From Apiosordaria backusii (lineage: Eukaryota > Ascomycota > Sordariomycetes > Sordariales > Lasiosphaeriaceae), in NCBI GenBank assembly GCA_030549205.1, contig JAUKTV010000017.1, forward strand, positions 310,001-374,000: a stretch of DNA of 64,000 nt, read 5' to 3'. Positions 46,162 to 57,220 of the stretch are shown piece by piece. Position numbers and translations under genes: made by a program. Under the pieces are notes generated by a model. It did not search any database, was not told the DNA's origin, and was given only the letters and a program-made list of their open reading frames with translations. Every line of letters begins with the position of its first letter. Position 1 is the stretch's first letter.

Positions 46162-47255
46162 TTTGAAAAGGGGTTAAGAGGGTGCTGTTGTCGAAGACGT
46201 GGCAATTCTTGGTGCAGTGCTGACACGGTTGACTGGCTGGCTGGGTGATCAACACCGAAAGATAACAGTCGTGATAATGCTGTGTAATGCGAAAGGATTC
46301 GATATTCGCTGGCGATGACGCAACAAGGGTGCTGTGATCAACACCAGCAGTAACCGTCCCGAACACGCAAGTCGCACACCAAAAAGCCGGCCGTGGTCAC
46401 CACTGCAACAGTACAGTTTGAACCTATCGTCAAGACCTCGAGGTCATGTCAATCGGCGACCTGATGACCTCCCTTTCTCTTATGTCTCTCACCCCCTCCT
46501 AATGATCAACACTGCCGAACATCATCCTCACAAAAAACAACAGCGGTCATCCGTCCTGGCCATCTTCAGACAGTCAATACCTTTCCCATATTCAAAACAG
46601 GCCCGCGACCCTGTTTCGGGGGCCTAAAATTAGTGTCACCCGCCCGTTTGGGTCTCTTTTGCTCTCGTGAGCCGCTGCGGCGCCGAATTTCTTGGGTACC
46701 TTTTTTACTGGGGGAAGAATGACAAGAGTCGTCAAATCAGCGCCCGTCAATCCGGCCAACAAGAGCTCCCTCCGACGTTTCGATTTGGGGAAACCCGCAG
46801 CGGCGCATTCGGCACATGCAAGTTGCACAGTGTTTACCCCGGGAATTTCGAAAACATCAAAAAGAGACTGAAACGGGAAGCGGGACGTTTTATGAATGGC
46901 TTGTTGGCCGCCTTTTTGGAGGCTGAGGCCGTGAGATGTAATTTGCCATTTGATGCGTTCCCGTTGCGCGGAACATGTGGGAGCGAGTGACGTGCAGATG
47001 ATCCTTGGCCTGTGTTAGGCCAACCTGTCAAAAGAATAAAAAGAAATGGACTTCTGCGCTTGAGGTCGGGGGCTGTACCTTGCTGATCATGACTTTTAGT
47101 TGTCTCCTTATTCTGAGCGTTGGCTTGTGATCAATTGTCTCGAGATGTCTTGGCCAAGAATCTTGATGAGGTCACAAGACCAATTTGGGCTGTGAGACAT
47201 AAGAATTACAAGCTATAAGGTACACAACCAGAGAGAATAGTAATAATCGAATATA
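46162..47255. other. Intergenic
   Basis: About 1.1 kb, promoter side of the Ser-rich protein gene; no other gene supported. Confidence 0.45.
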
Positions 47256-47392
47256 GGGCGTACGATTTAGTGGTACGAGGTCTCATTTGCGAAACATATT
47301 CGTTACTTTGAAGTTGTTAAAAAACAGGTGAAAGGGTTCGAATGATATAATGCTCCATGAGAAGGTCAGGGGTTTGAACCCCGGTACGTCCA
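47256..47392 (+). tRNA. tRNA-Ala-like locus (TGC) with ~65-nt insert; probably decayed
   Basis: GGGCGTA at 47256 pairs fully (one G-T) with TACGTCC before the discriminator A at 47392, and a T4 run follows at once. Anticodon arms TCTCA and TGAGA flank a loop starting TTTGCG (anticodon TGC). They are separated by a roughly 65-base insert at the canonical tRNA intron position. The B-box is GGTTTGAACC (C56 changed to T). The D stem does not pair well and two T-stem pairs are lost, so it is likely a tRNA pseudogene. No tool was run. Confidence 0.4.
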
Positions 47393-47683
47393 GTTTTGTT
47401 GCATTTCTTCCGCCACATGGGCAACTCCAACGCAACTGCAATGGCATTCCCCGATCCAGGCTTTGGAAAATGATCCAATTCTTTATTGGTTTAGATTGAG
47501 ACGTCTTGGGGTGATACATGCAACCAAACAAAGAAGATTGCAATCCGATAAAGTCGTTCGACCAATGCGCAAGATGCTACAGCTCAGAAAAGCAGATGCC
47601 ATCGACTTGTCCTAAGCAGTTCTGATACTCCCGACAGATCCCCACATCTTCTCCTATCCATACCCTGGACCATTATGTCTGGT

Positions 47684-48148
47684 CTAGGAAGCCTTGACCC
47701 CGGCAACAGGGCAAACAGCCTCTGCACTAGCATGGCTCACGTCGGGATGTCCATGCAGCTTCCCCTTGTGGTGATCGACTCTCGCCTTTGTCACCGGGCA
47801 GATAGCATCGTCTGCCTTGCCTTCGGTTGACGGATGGTCGGGAGGGAGAACCGTGGTGGCAGTCCCCACGACAGGGCACACCTGGTCGTCCATTTGCTGG
47901 CTCTTGGGCTCGTTGACAAGCTTGCCCGTCAATACGGGGCAAGCGTTCGCATCGTCGTGGTTGTGCTCGGCGGTGAGTCCGGGGTGGGGGACTTGAGGGT
48001 GCTTGTGCAGGTTGTGGTGGTGGTCCGTTGTGGCGCCGACGACTGGACAGGTCTGGCCGGGCTTGTTAAGGTCGATGTCTGGGTGCGAGGGAGGCAGGGT
48101 GGTGTTGGTGGTTCCAACAACGGGGCAGTTCACTGGGGCGGAAGACAT
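47684..48148 (-). CDS. Small protein with six CPV motifs in an A-B-C-A-B repeat (possible heme or metal binder)
   Basis: Single exon, 154 residues. All six cysteines (8, 34, 70, 91, 117, 146) sit in Cys-Pro-Val: CPVV three times, then CPVL, CPVT and CPVA. Between them two spacer types alternate. One is a TTxLPPxHP segment (after Cys8 and Cys91). The other is a His-rich segment with DHH...HxHP (after Cys34 and Cys117), so the protein looks like a tandem duplication. Cys-Pro is the core of heme regulatory motifs, and the many His residues could be second ligands. No signal peptide or membrane segment. It is transcribed divergently from the opsin gene, sharing 1.2 kb of upstream DNA. Function unknown; heme or metal binding is a hypothesis. 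Confidence 0.72.
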   Translation of the reverse strand: MSSAPVNCPVVGTTNTTLPPSHPDIDLNKPGQTCPVVGATTDHHHNLHKHPQVPHPGLTAEHNHDDANACPVLTGKLVNEPKSQQMDDQVCPVVGTATTVLPPDHPSTEGKADDAICPVTKARVDHHKGKLHGHPDVSHASAEAVCPVAGVKAS

Positions 48149-49362
48149 CTTGAAGGTCTTGGTCGGTCTTGATACTTGTGTGGTATTGAAAGCTGGAAAG
48201 CTGATGTGGCTTCCTGAATCTCAAATCGAGATGGGATTGGAGATCTGGTTACTGGGAGGCTTGCTGTTGCTGTTGTTGTTTAGGAAGTGAAACAAATACT
48301 GCACCTGGCAGAAGTTTAGGCGGGCCTAATAACAAGCAGGAAATAGGGTGACTCGCCTGTTTCTTTCAGGTTCATTGTTGGCCCATCAGGAGTGAACTGC
48401 TTTCGAGAGCTTTGGAGCTCAAAGGCGTAAGACCTGCAAATGGTATGACGTAGTGGGGAAGCAGGGAGCCCAGACTTCCACAAAGCAACCAATCACAACA
48501 TGATCGGACAATTTTGAGAGGGGCACTGCGGAGTTAGTGGATCTGCCTGTGTTCTGTCCAATCATGTTAAAGCTGTTGGTCAGATCTGTCTCGAAACAGC
48601 TCGGACCGCCCTCCTCCAGGTCTTAGCATGGATTGAGCATCATGCAGAGGGTGAGGGCTCAGCTCAGCATCACGAACTGCTCCGAAGCTACTAGTGTGTA
48701 CGAGAACATTGGGTTTGAGGTGTTGAAGCCCCATTGATGTTGAATCTGTCTGCTTTTGAGAGGGAAGGACAGTGCTAAGGAGATCGACATTACCCCGCAA
48801 AAAGCAGGCTCTCGGACTTTGTCGCTTTCTCACGGCACGAGGTTCTTGATCTTCGGTCAGAGTCAAGCTTTCAGACATGCAGCCGGCTGCTCGGTCAAGC
48901 ACACCCCGGCTCATACTACGATTGGATATTTCATGCAGAAACAACAGTCTTGCATTTTATCTCTGATCAAATCGGATTCCTTCAAACGCGCCTGTCCTTG
49001 CAGTTTTGCACAAGTGGGCAGCCACGGGACCGTTGAATCTTCAATTCCTTCCCCGCAGAAAGGTACTTGCAAGGTAGGTTCGAGATTGCGGGGCTGTCGA
49101 GGTACCTGCTGCCTTGAAACTCCAACCACCTCAAAGTAGATGACGTCGCTCTTACATCGAAAGCTTGCGTGGTGCACCAGATGACCAAACCATTGGGGAG
49201 GCGAATGCTTCGCGTCGTGTGTGCGTTCTTTGGCTTTATTATGACCATCAGCCGTTGTCCAGAACAAACAATTGGGTTACTTCTCTTCTCTACCAAGTGT
49301 TGTGTTTTGATATCAACACCGCACACTGAGAACATTTTGCCAGGATTTTACCACTAGTCAAG
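48149..49362. other. Divergent promoter region between CPV protein and opsin
   Basis: 1.2 kb without a supported gene; it must hold both promoters. Small frames on both strands show no motif. Confidence 0.55.
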
Positions 49363-50406
49363 ATGATTCACCAAGATCAAGTTGCCGAGATGCTCTACGG
49401 CTACGCCGCCGCAGCGGCCAAGCCGACTCATACCTCCGGACCGGGCCCCATTCCCACTGTGATCCGTAGGTCCATTTCCAGCGTTTGTCTAATCCATCAT
49501 CAACACTAACACTATTTGCCTTGCAGCAACTCCCCCACACTACCAAGAAATCGGCGAGACAGGCCGCCGAACATTATGGGTTGTCTTCGCCATCATGGTA
49601 CTCTCCTCGGGACTCTTCGCCGCGATGTCGTGGAACGTCCCCGTCTCCAAGCGCGTCTACCATGTCATCACCACCCTGATCACCATCACTGCCTCCCTCA
49701 GCTACTTCGCCATGGCCTCTGGCCACGCCACAAGCTTCAGCTGTGCCCCAGCCAAGGACCACCATAAGCACGTGCCCGATGTTGGATACACTGAATGCCG
49801 ACAGGTCTTCTGGGCCAGATATGTCGACTGGGCCATCACCACTCCCCTGTTGCTTCTTGATTTGTCGCTCCTGGCTGGTATCGATGGTGCTCACACTCTG
49901 ATGGCTATCGTGGCTGATGTGATCATGGTGTTGAGTGGTTTGTTTGCTTCGCAGGGTTACATCCCTATTCAGAGGTGGGGTTGGTATGCTATTGGATGTG
50001 TGTCGTACCTGTTTGTCATTTGGCATGTGGCGCTGCATGGTTCCCGGACGGTGACTGCCAAGGGGAGGGGTGTGACGAGGCTGTTTAGCTCTTTGGCGCT
50101 GTATACCTTTGTGTTGTGGACTGCTTATCCTATGTGAGTCTCCCTCGTTGAACTATGGGTTTGGTGTTGAAAAATTGGGTGCTGACTGTTGATAGTGTGT
50201 GGGGCATCGCCGATGGCGCTCATAACACGACTGTTGACACTGAGATCTTGATCTACGCCGTCCTTGATATCTTGGCCAAGCCTGTGTTTGGTCTCTGGCT
50301 CCTCTTCAGCCACCGCGCTATGGCTGAGACCAATATTGATGTTGGTGGATGGTGGTCGCATGGCTTGGGCGCGGAGGGCAGAATCAGGATTGGTGATGAG
50401 GAGTAA
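49363..50406 (+). CDS. Microbial (fungal) rhodopsin, proton-pump type
   Basis: Three exons (49363-49465, 49527-50133, 50196-50406) give 306 residues with seven predicted membrane helices. Helix C reads ARYVDWAITTPLLLLDL, placing Asp135 and Asp146 at the bacteriorhodopsin Asp85 and Asp96 positions (primary acceptor and donor). Helix G reads LDILAKPVFG, with Lys265 for the retinal Schiff base. With both carboxylates and the Lys present, this fits a light-driven proton pump of the CarO/Leptosphaeria opsin class. It is not a retinal-less opsin-related protein, nor the NOP-1 pattern, where the donor is Glu. Introns are GTAGGT...GCAG and GTGAGT...ATAG. No carotenoid genes adjoin it, unlike the Fusarium carO cluster. 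Confidence 0.93.
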
Positions 50407-51287
50407 GGGGTGAATCTGGATTGAGATGAGGACTAAGGGGTGAGTCTGGAGTGTAGGAAAGGATTGAGGTGTATTCTTTAGGTATTCTTTTTACGGATAT
50501 GGAAGGAAAGAGAATGGATTCCAGACAGGATTGTTTGAAGTTTACTGGCAGCGTTATCACATGTTGTAGGTAGGAGGACGCATAGGTTCACGGGATTCAG
50601 TTATTGTAATCTTAAAAAAGCCATTATCTCTAGGTACATTACTTGTCCCTTTACTATGTGCGTGTCGCTACCTAGTTTCGGTTTACTTGTATCCTGCACG
50701 CCCGAAAACCAGGTAGTCTCGAAATAACTTTTTCGCTCCGCGCCTCTGTTCGTCTAGGTATGCTGCCCAGCCTGCGCAGATCATGCAAATGGAGTTCCCG
50801 TCCTAAGTCGTAGGATGTTCCCTCAGGCCGGGATTGATGGCACGCGCACTCTTGCGTTGACTACCATTAGAACCCCGATCCTGCCATGTATCTTGAGAAT
50901 GATGTGTGTACTGTGGTGCAACAGACTGCTCTGTTGTTCTGAATACTGGTACTCTATTATTATTGGGTACACACAAACCCTGAAGTCCCATAAGCGCGAT
51001 TCGCAAGACACTCGATGTTCACTGCTTCTGCCAGACTCGAAATGCCGCCCTTCCTTGATTCCGTGTAGTCCTTGGCAATGTATGAGCCTCCTCGAAGTTG
51101 ACCAGACGCCGTATTAAGACCGCCCTCTCTTGTATTTGCGTGCTATCGTGTCTTCTACACGCAATGCTAGTAGTTATCTCAACAATAGGAGGCTATTACA
51201 TCTTTGATAACGTAGGTGAGCTTGCTGATGCTAGCGTAGATGCTCATTTTGGCAAACCAACGCACGCTGACAGCATCCTTGCATATC
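50407..51287. other. Intergenic (convergent)
   Basis: About 880 bases between convergent genes; no gene recognised. Confidence 0.5.
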
Positions 51288-52034
51288 CTAGAACTGGCTA
51301 TCGGTCTCATCGCTCCGGTCGTCCATTATCAGCGGAGGTTCGTATGGCAAATAGAAGCGATATGCGACGTTCGAGGTTTGGGCTTGCCAAGAGGCTGAGC
51401 CATCGTCGTTAAAGGGGTTGTTGTCGGAGTTGGTTAGGCGAGGTACATGTAGGGTAGACGCCGATGAGCTCTCTTCAAGGGACTCGGGGCGGTCGATAGG
51501 CGCCGAGAGGTAGATCAAACAGTTCATGATCTCCTCGATATCGTTTAGAAGCAGCACGAGCTTGACTTTCTCTGTCATAGAAGAAGGGGTGGATTCGGTC
51601 CGCTTGGTGCCGCGGTTGACAGATGCAATGGCAACAGCCTGCTCCTCCTCTTTCTCTGCCTCCCGCGGAGTTGTCTCGCCGCTCAAGACCGAGGATGCTA
51701 ATGTCAGTATTTGGTTAGGTTTCAGTGGCTACTTGTAGTCGGGAGGAGCGGGTGCTGGGGGCATACCATCGCGAATGAATTCAATCAACTGATCCAGGAG
51801 GGTGAGCAATTGTTTCCGGACGCTGGGAGCATCTGTGGGTTGATAGTCCAGGAAGCTCTGTCCTGTGCAATGAACACCGAGATTGCCTGCCCAGACCTCG
51901 GACCTTGGAAGGTGGTTGTGGACCTTGGGCGGCGTGGTGGTAGTTGGGTCGGAGTTGTTGCAGCCGTCAACAGCCTTCTGAAGACGCCGGAAGCTTTCTA
52001 GGCACTGTCGAAGTCTGAGAGATGTGCGCTCCAT
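51288..52034 (-). CDS. Fungal protein with the 'VWAGN...LDY' N-terminal domain, stand-alone
   Basis: Two exons (52034-51767 and 51697-51288; intron GTATGC...TTAG) give 225 residues. Helical segments carry a pattern seen at the N-terminus of many large Pezizomycotina proteins that continue into C2H2-finger or other regions: F..L..A...C, then [RS].[VR]WAGN.G...G..SLDY, then ILSGE.TP and D[IV]...[MI][IND]CL..LS. Here they are SEVWAGNLGVHCTGQSFLDYQ, SSVLSGETTP and DIEEIMNCLIYLS. In this gene nothing follows but a short acidic tail, so it is either a naturally short member or a truncated one. Function unknown. The splice joint is supported because it places the two conserved halves in frame. Confidence 0.65.
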
Positions 52035-53110
52035 TGCAAGGGTGGTGTGATGATCAGTAAGTTAAGGACACCGAGGCTGTTGATGCTCGAGGGTCGGTAA
52101 TAAGGGAAGAAATTTAGGGAAGGAAATGAGAGCTGAAGAGAAATTTACCATAAAAGGTGGGGTGGAATGGTTGCCAGGTACCTCCACTTACATAGGAGGA
52201 TGTGTCTGTGCAGGCGACTGCTCTTCCTTTGATACCCACAGTTGGAGCAGCGCCTACACGCCTGCTGATTTTCTCAAGTAAGATGAACTTATATAGGTAA
52301 GGAAACTGTGGACTTTCACCAAAGACCACACTGCAGAACCTCGGGAATTTCAGATCAGGTACTTCAGGTACCTGGTAATTTATATCTTCAGTTAGCCACT
52401 GGTAATTGATCAAGATTACTATTTGACTGATATGGAGTTTGCTGTGTACACTACTATTACCGAGATGACCATAATAGTTTTCATTGGGCGCTTGTGGTAC
52501 GGATGATTGCCTTCTCGGCTCGTTCACAACTGCAGCCTTCGGCGGTTGAATCTGTTCAAACCGCAGATACGAGCCCCAGGTCATAAGTCTCGTTCAAAAT
52601 CTCACTACGGAACGTGACAAACTCGAAATGATCATTCCAGGAAATGCTCGTGACGACCGGATCGAAAGGATCCTTTGAAGGGCCGGCTTGGGCCTCTCTG
52701 GCACAAGTCCGGCGTCGCTTGTGAAAGTTTCTTGGCACTTTTGAAACCGACATCTTGGATAATACCTTATCGTGCAAGCAGTTGAAGAATTTTGGGTCAA
52801 TCTAGAGGTCGGTTCCCATAGCAAGGTAATCAGACCTCCAACAGCCAGAACCTCCTACTAGTAGCCATTCAACCGAGCCAGAATGAAGCTCCCCATTGTC
52901 CGGAAGCCTACCTATATGCTAAAGGGCATATTGTTATCCTCACTAGGGAAATCTGTTATTCTTACTATGCATCAAGCAGAACTTTGAAGGTCTATCACGA
53001 CCAATCGAACTTGTATTAAGCTTCAAAATGGGCATAACCTTGACGATAGCTATGCCGAAAGCCCCATTGCTCATATACCTACAGTTGGACGTAACACCCC
53101 TCTCCCATCT
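52035..53110. other. Intergenic, with weakly coding-like leftward frames
   Basis: Leftward frames at 52114-52584 and 52556-52824 are open. One carries a CRFQKCQETFTSD stretch reminiscent of a C2H2 finger, and an overlapping one a KRRR segment. No coherent gene model could be built; possibly a relic. Confidence 0.35.
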
Positions 53111-54627
53111 CTAAACCCTGCCATTCGTCTCTGTTCCAGTCTCACATTTCCTTCCCTCAGCCCCCTCCGATCTCTCCCCTCTGATCTTGCGGGGCTTCCA
53201 ACCCACACCCATCGAGAACAGCAGCGCAGCTCCAGCAAGCCCAACCGTCAGCAAAAAAGTCAGCCCGGCATTATACCCCCTGACAACCCTAGCCAGATTA
53301 TCGCCATCAAACGAAGACCTAACACTCGCCGCCCCTCTTCCCAACGCAATCTTCGGATCCCAACATGGCCTTTCCGCTTCCACGGCCTTCCAAAGCTGCG
53401 TTATCAGGAAGTTGTACGCAACCGGCAACGCAATAGCTCCGTCCAGTCCCTGAAAGAACATCATCACCGCTGTCCTAACAGTGACGTCGGGCGGCTCCAG
53501 AAACCGTCGCGGCACAGTCGTGGGGTCTGGAGATAAAACCAGGCCAGCGCCCGCGCCAATGAGAGCTTGCGTCATGATCCAGTCTGGTGGTCTAGATCCA
53601 GGCACCAACAGGGTTGTGATCGAGCTACTGATTAGCATGAGGATCGCGCCATTCATCATGAAAACAGACAGCGGGGTGCTGCCTGCCTGGGCGACTGCAA
53701 GAGTCGAACATGCGAGGAAAAAGGCGATACCGAGCGCTAGCGGAAGTGTGCATGTTGCTGACTCCAAGGCTGTTCGGGCCTGGATGGCTTGGAACCAGAT
53801 AGGAAACTAAGAGATGAAGTTGTTAGTGACCTGCCAGGTAGACAAAAACCTGAGCACTCACGTAGGATTGCATAACAGCGAGTGCCCCGGACGCGCAAAG
53901 AACATAGAGACGGATTGTTGAAAGCAAAAAATGGCAAAAGAATAAGCTAGCTGCGACTCGTTTCGATCGAGTGACCTCCGGGTTATGAGCCCGGCGCGCT
54001 TCCGCTGCGCCACGCAGCTTGTTGTTGCTTAATGGACGGGAGTTTTGCGGTGGACTTACCATCTATAATTATAACTGCCATCATCGCTCAACTTTCTGTG
54101 TCACCACAACAGTACAAGCAAAATGGATGGTAACTTGTTCTTTTACCAAAGGCAATGCCCCTTTGGTTCAAGCGCCTTCCCGGTAAGATACCCAACTTGA
54201 CCCTGGACCATTGCGTTATGGCAAAGTTCAAAGTCCAAAGTCCTGCGCTGATCAATGGGAGTACCACACCAACATGGGACCATACGTAAGCAGATCCGGC
54301 CCAATGCAAGCCCCATGTGAAAGTGGTTATAGCTGAGAGACAGCACCATCCGCCCCAGATATCCAGCTGCAGCAAGATATGCAGCCATCCCATAGAATAT
54401 GCTTCCTTTTTGGGTGGCTTGAAGAAGAGGATTAAGCCTAGATATGCCTGGAAGGTGAGGCCTTGGTTGACAAGGAAACACCAGCTCCAGTGGAACTTTG
54501 TAGTGCAAAGGCCTCCCAACATCGGACCACAAATAGCGGCGAGAGCGTAAATAGCAGCTCGTCCCTTGGCTCTGTGAGAAGGGTCCAGGGTGCTCATAGC
54601 GACTAACCAAAGGGGCACTAGTGACAC
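53111..54627 (-). pseudogene. MFS drug:H+ antiporter (DHA2-like) remnant, N-terminus missing and split by a tRNA gene
   Basis: Middle and C-terminal parts of an MFS exporter are readable: YALAAICGPMLGGL, WCFLVNQG, the QLDIWGG segment, then (after a gap) LCASGALAVMQSY spliced (53862/53806) to FPIWFQAIQ. The last helices follow, ending at 53111. The first four to five helices, with the usual motif A region, are not found between 54630 and 55100, where only non-membrane frames and a stop occur. Between 54147 and 53909 homology is lost, and this gap contains the initiator tRNA-Met gene. The gene therefore cannot give a full transporter. A GTAAAAG donor-like site at the break could be read as an intron start, but no acceptor keeps frame. 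Confidence 0.75.
53948..54019 (-). tRNA. Initiator tRNA-Met (CAT), copy 2
   Basis: 72 bases, the same initiator features as copy 1 at 9877: A1:T72, GGG/CCC at the anticodon stem base, ATCGAAA T loop. It differs at pair 7:66 (G:C here), a compensated change showing that both copies keep the fold. A TTCTTTT run lies just downstream on its strand. It sits in the gap of the MFS remnant. Confidence 0.95.
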
Positions 54628-55376
54628 GCTCCAAGTCCGTGAACATCAGACTCGACAATGTCTTTGCGTGTTGCTGCCAGCAAAGTAACACGCGCCTAAT
54701 ACACAGCGCTCCAGAGATATTGATACGTGGTCGTGGTTTGTTGATTGGTGTTATGTTATGGTTAGGATTTGGGAGAAGCCTTTTGAGCTTGTGCCACTGA
54801 GAGCCGCTCCCGACATGCCACTTGACATTGCTCTGGCGCACGGGCCATTTGCATGTTGTCTGAAATGCCTCCCCCGATCATTCTGATTCATTTGCGCCTC
54901 GTCGGTTCTGGAGGCATGATGCTCGGACTTCAACGGTCAATAGCTCTCTAGCCAGGTAAGATTTGAGACTCTATTCTAGGATATACATGCAGTTGGTTTC
55001 GGGAACATGAAGGCTGACTAGTCGGCTCCCTTCCGTGGGTACACATAGAGCGCGGCGGACCTCCTGGCCGTGGCATTCCCGTTGTAGCTAACACCGGTTC
55101 CATGGCTCCTTAGCTCCTCCAGCAAGTTTAACCGTTCTTTATTCCCGCTCAACGATTCTGCCTTGCCTCTTAGAGCTACAAAGGGAGCTGTTGATGCCCT
55201 CAAAACGACTTGAGAAGGAAGAAAAGTCCACCTTGCCCCGCATCGATCCAAGGCCAACCCGGACACATACGACATCCCGAACTACACAATCCCGAGCTAT
55301 AAATGACCATGGAACACCAGATACTTCAGCGAACATCTCTGTCGTCAATGACAACAAGTGGTAACCATTCGGCAAT
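54628..55376. other. Intergenic, upstream of the esterase
   Basis: Holds the esterase promoter (TATA-like CTATAAAT at 55297-55304) and possibly rotted N-terminal MFS sequence. Confidence 0.5.
55297..55304 (+). promoter_or_regulatory. TATA-like element of the carboxylesterase gene
   Basis: CTATAAAT lies 73 bases before the esterase ATG at 55377, a usual distance for a fungal TATA box with a short leader. Confidence 0.45.
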
Positions 55377-57220
55377 ATGCGACTCCATTATCTTGCTCTT
55401 TTCCCCGTCGCGCTGGCTGGGAGCCACAAAACCCCCATAGCCACCACGCTCAACGGGACTTACACGGGCCGTCACCTACCTGAATTCTCTCAAGATTTGT
55501 TTCGCGGAATTCCCTATGCCAGGGCCCCTTTGCTCGGAAACCCTACTCCCTGGGACGAGTCTTGGAGAGGCTCCCGCTCAGCCGAGTACAATGGTGCTAT
55601 CTGCCATTGCTACGCGTCGCCAGCAGAGATGGAAAGGGCAAATGTCACCGGCAAGTCGCAAGAATGTTTGAATCTGAACATCATTCGACCGTCCGACGTC
55701 AGCAACAACAGAAAGCTTCCTGTCGTTGTCTGGCTCTACGGCGGTGGGTTTGTCGACGGGTTCGGTGCTGATATCAACTCGAACCTGTCCTATGTTGTTC
55801 AGGCCAGCATTGCTCAGCATATGCCTATCATCGCCGTTACACTGAACTATCGTGTTGGGTTTCTCGGTTTTCCCGGTGGTGTGGAAGTGGCTAAGGAGGG
55901 CGTCACCAATCTTGGATTCAAGGATCAACGGCTAGCTTTACACTGGATCCAGGAAAATATCGCAGCTTTTGGCGGTGATCCAGACAAGGTCACACTTTGG
56001 GGTCAGTCCGCTGGGAGCCACTCCATCACTCACCAAATCATGGCTTACGGCGAGCAACGGAACGAGAAGAGGCTGTTTCGAGGGGCGATTATGGTCAGCT
56101 CCTCTGTAGGAGTAGGAAACTCGCACCATGCAACCCGCGATATCTCTGTTGCAGGCTACAAGGGCATCGTTCAGGCGACAAGCTGCACCGGCACTCAAGA
56201 CACCCTTGGCTGTCTCCGAAAGCTGTCGGCGGATACGCTGTGGGACGCGAGTTTGACAACTGCCAGTCTCGATCCATGGCGACCAATGGTAGACGGAGAT
56301 TTCGTATCGATACCTCCAACGATCCAACTTCGGTCTGGACGATTTCGCCGTGACGTGTCTGTCTTGATCGGAACCAACAGCGACGAAGGCCTGGCTGTTG
56401 CCAAAACAATAACCGAAGACTTGAACACAGAACAGCAGGTCTTGTCCACCCTCAAGAACTTGTTCCTCGTCGCACGAAACGAGACGCTCAACCTCATCAT
56501 GCGAGCCTACCCTTCAGATATCCCGGGGCCGCCGTACTCCCTGCCAATGTCAGAGACAGACCGGTTGTGTGAGGAATTCAGGATCGCTGGGGGTTTACGC
56601 TGTGGAAAACAGTTCAGAAGATTTGCTGCCATGTTTGGTGACTTTTTTGTCGTGGCTGGCCGGCGGGCTTTCGCGCAAAAGTTTGCCGAGCTAGGCATGA
56701 CAGCTTACTCGTACCGGTTCGATACATGGCCGACCTCCTTTCCGATTACCAACTTCACCAATTTCAAGCCTGGGTTTGCAGCTCATTCTACGGAATACTC
56801 TTACTTCTTCCGCTTTCCGAGGGAACACGACCTCTATGGCAACAACCCGCCGATTCCTGCGGGATCTCAGGGGCATCTACAACTGTCACAAGGCATTGCT
56901 GCCAAGCTCATCGCCTACATCTACACTGGGAATCCGAATTCGGTTTCAGGTATCTTTCTTGCCCATGACTCTGTCTACTGGACCAACGTACCTACGTGCT
57001 AACACCTTTTTACTTCGTAGTTCCCGGCTTTCCTACTTGGCCCAAATACAACCTCAAGAAGCCCGTGAATATGGTTTTCAACGCCACCGCGCATCCCGAC
57101 CGTCTCAATGTCCACCTTGAACCTGATACCTGGCGCAAGGAGGGAATGGCGCTATGGCCACAGAATGCCCTGGAGCTGGATTATGCGAGGCCTGTTCCGG
57201 AGGTTGATGACGGCCAGTAG
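55377..57220 (+). CDS. Secreted type-B carboxylesterase / lipase
   Basis: Two exons (55377-56949, 57021-57220; donor GTATCT, acceptor CGTAG) give 590 residues. A signal peptide (MRLHYLALFPVALAGS) leads into a carboxylesterase fold. Features are FRGIPYARAP, the SQECLNLN segment with a disulfide Cys, the oxyanion GGG (122-124), the nucleophile Ser211 in GQSAG (Gln replaces the usual Glu, as in many fungal members), the acidic NSDEG segment, and the late His in AHSTEYSYFF. Several N-glycosylation sequons are present. It probably hydrolyses esters outside the cell; the substrate is unknown. The second exon adds a conserved WPKYN... tail. Confidence 0.9.

Noticed and set aside
49363..50406. Carotenoid cluster around the opsin
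   Set aside because: No phytoene or carotenoid enzyme motifs in neighbouring frames.
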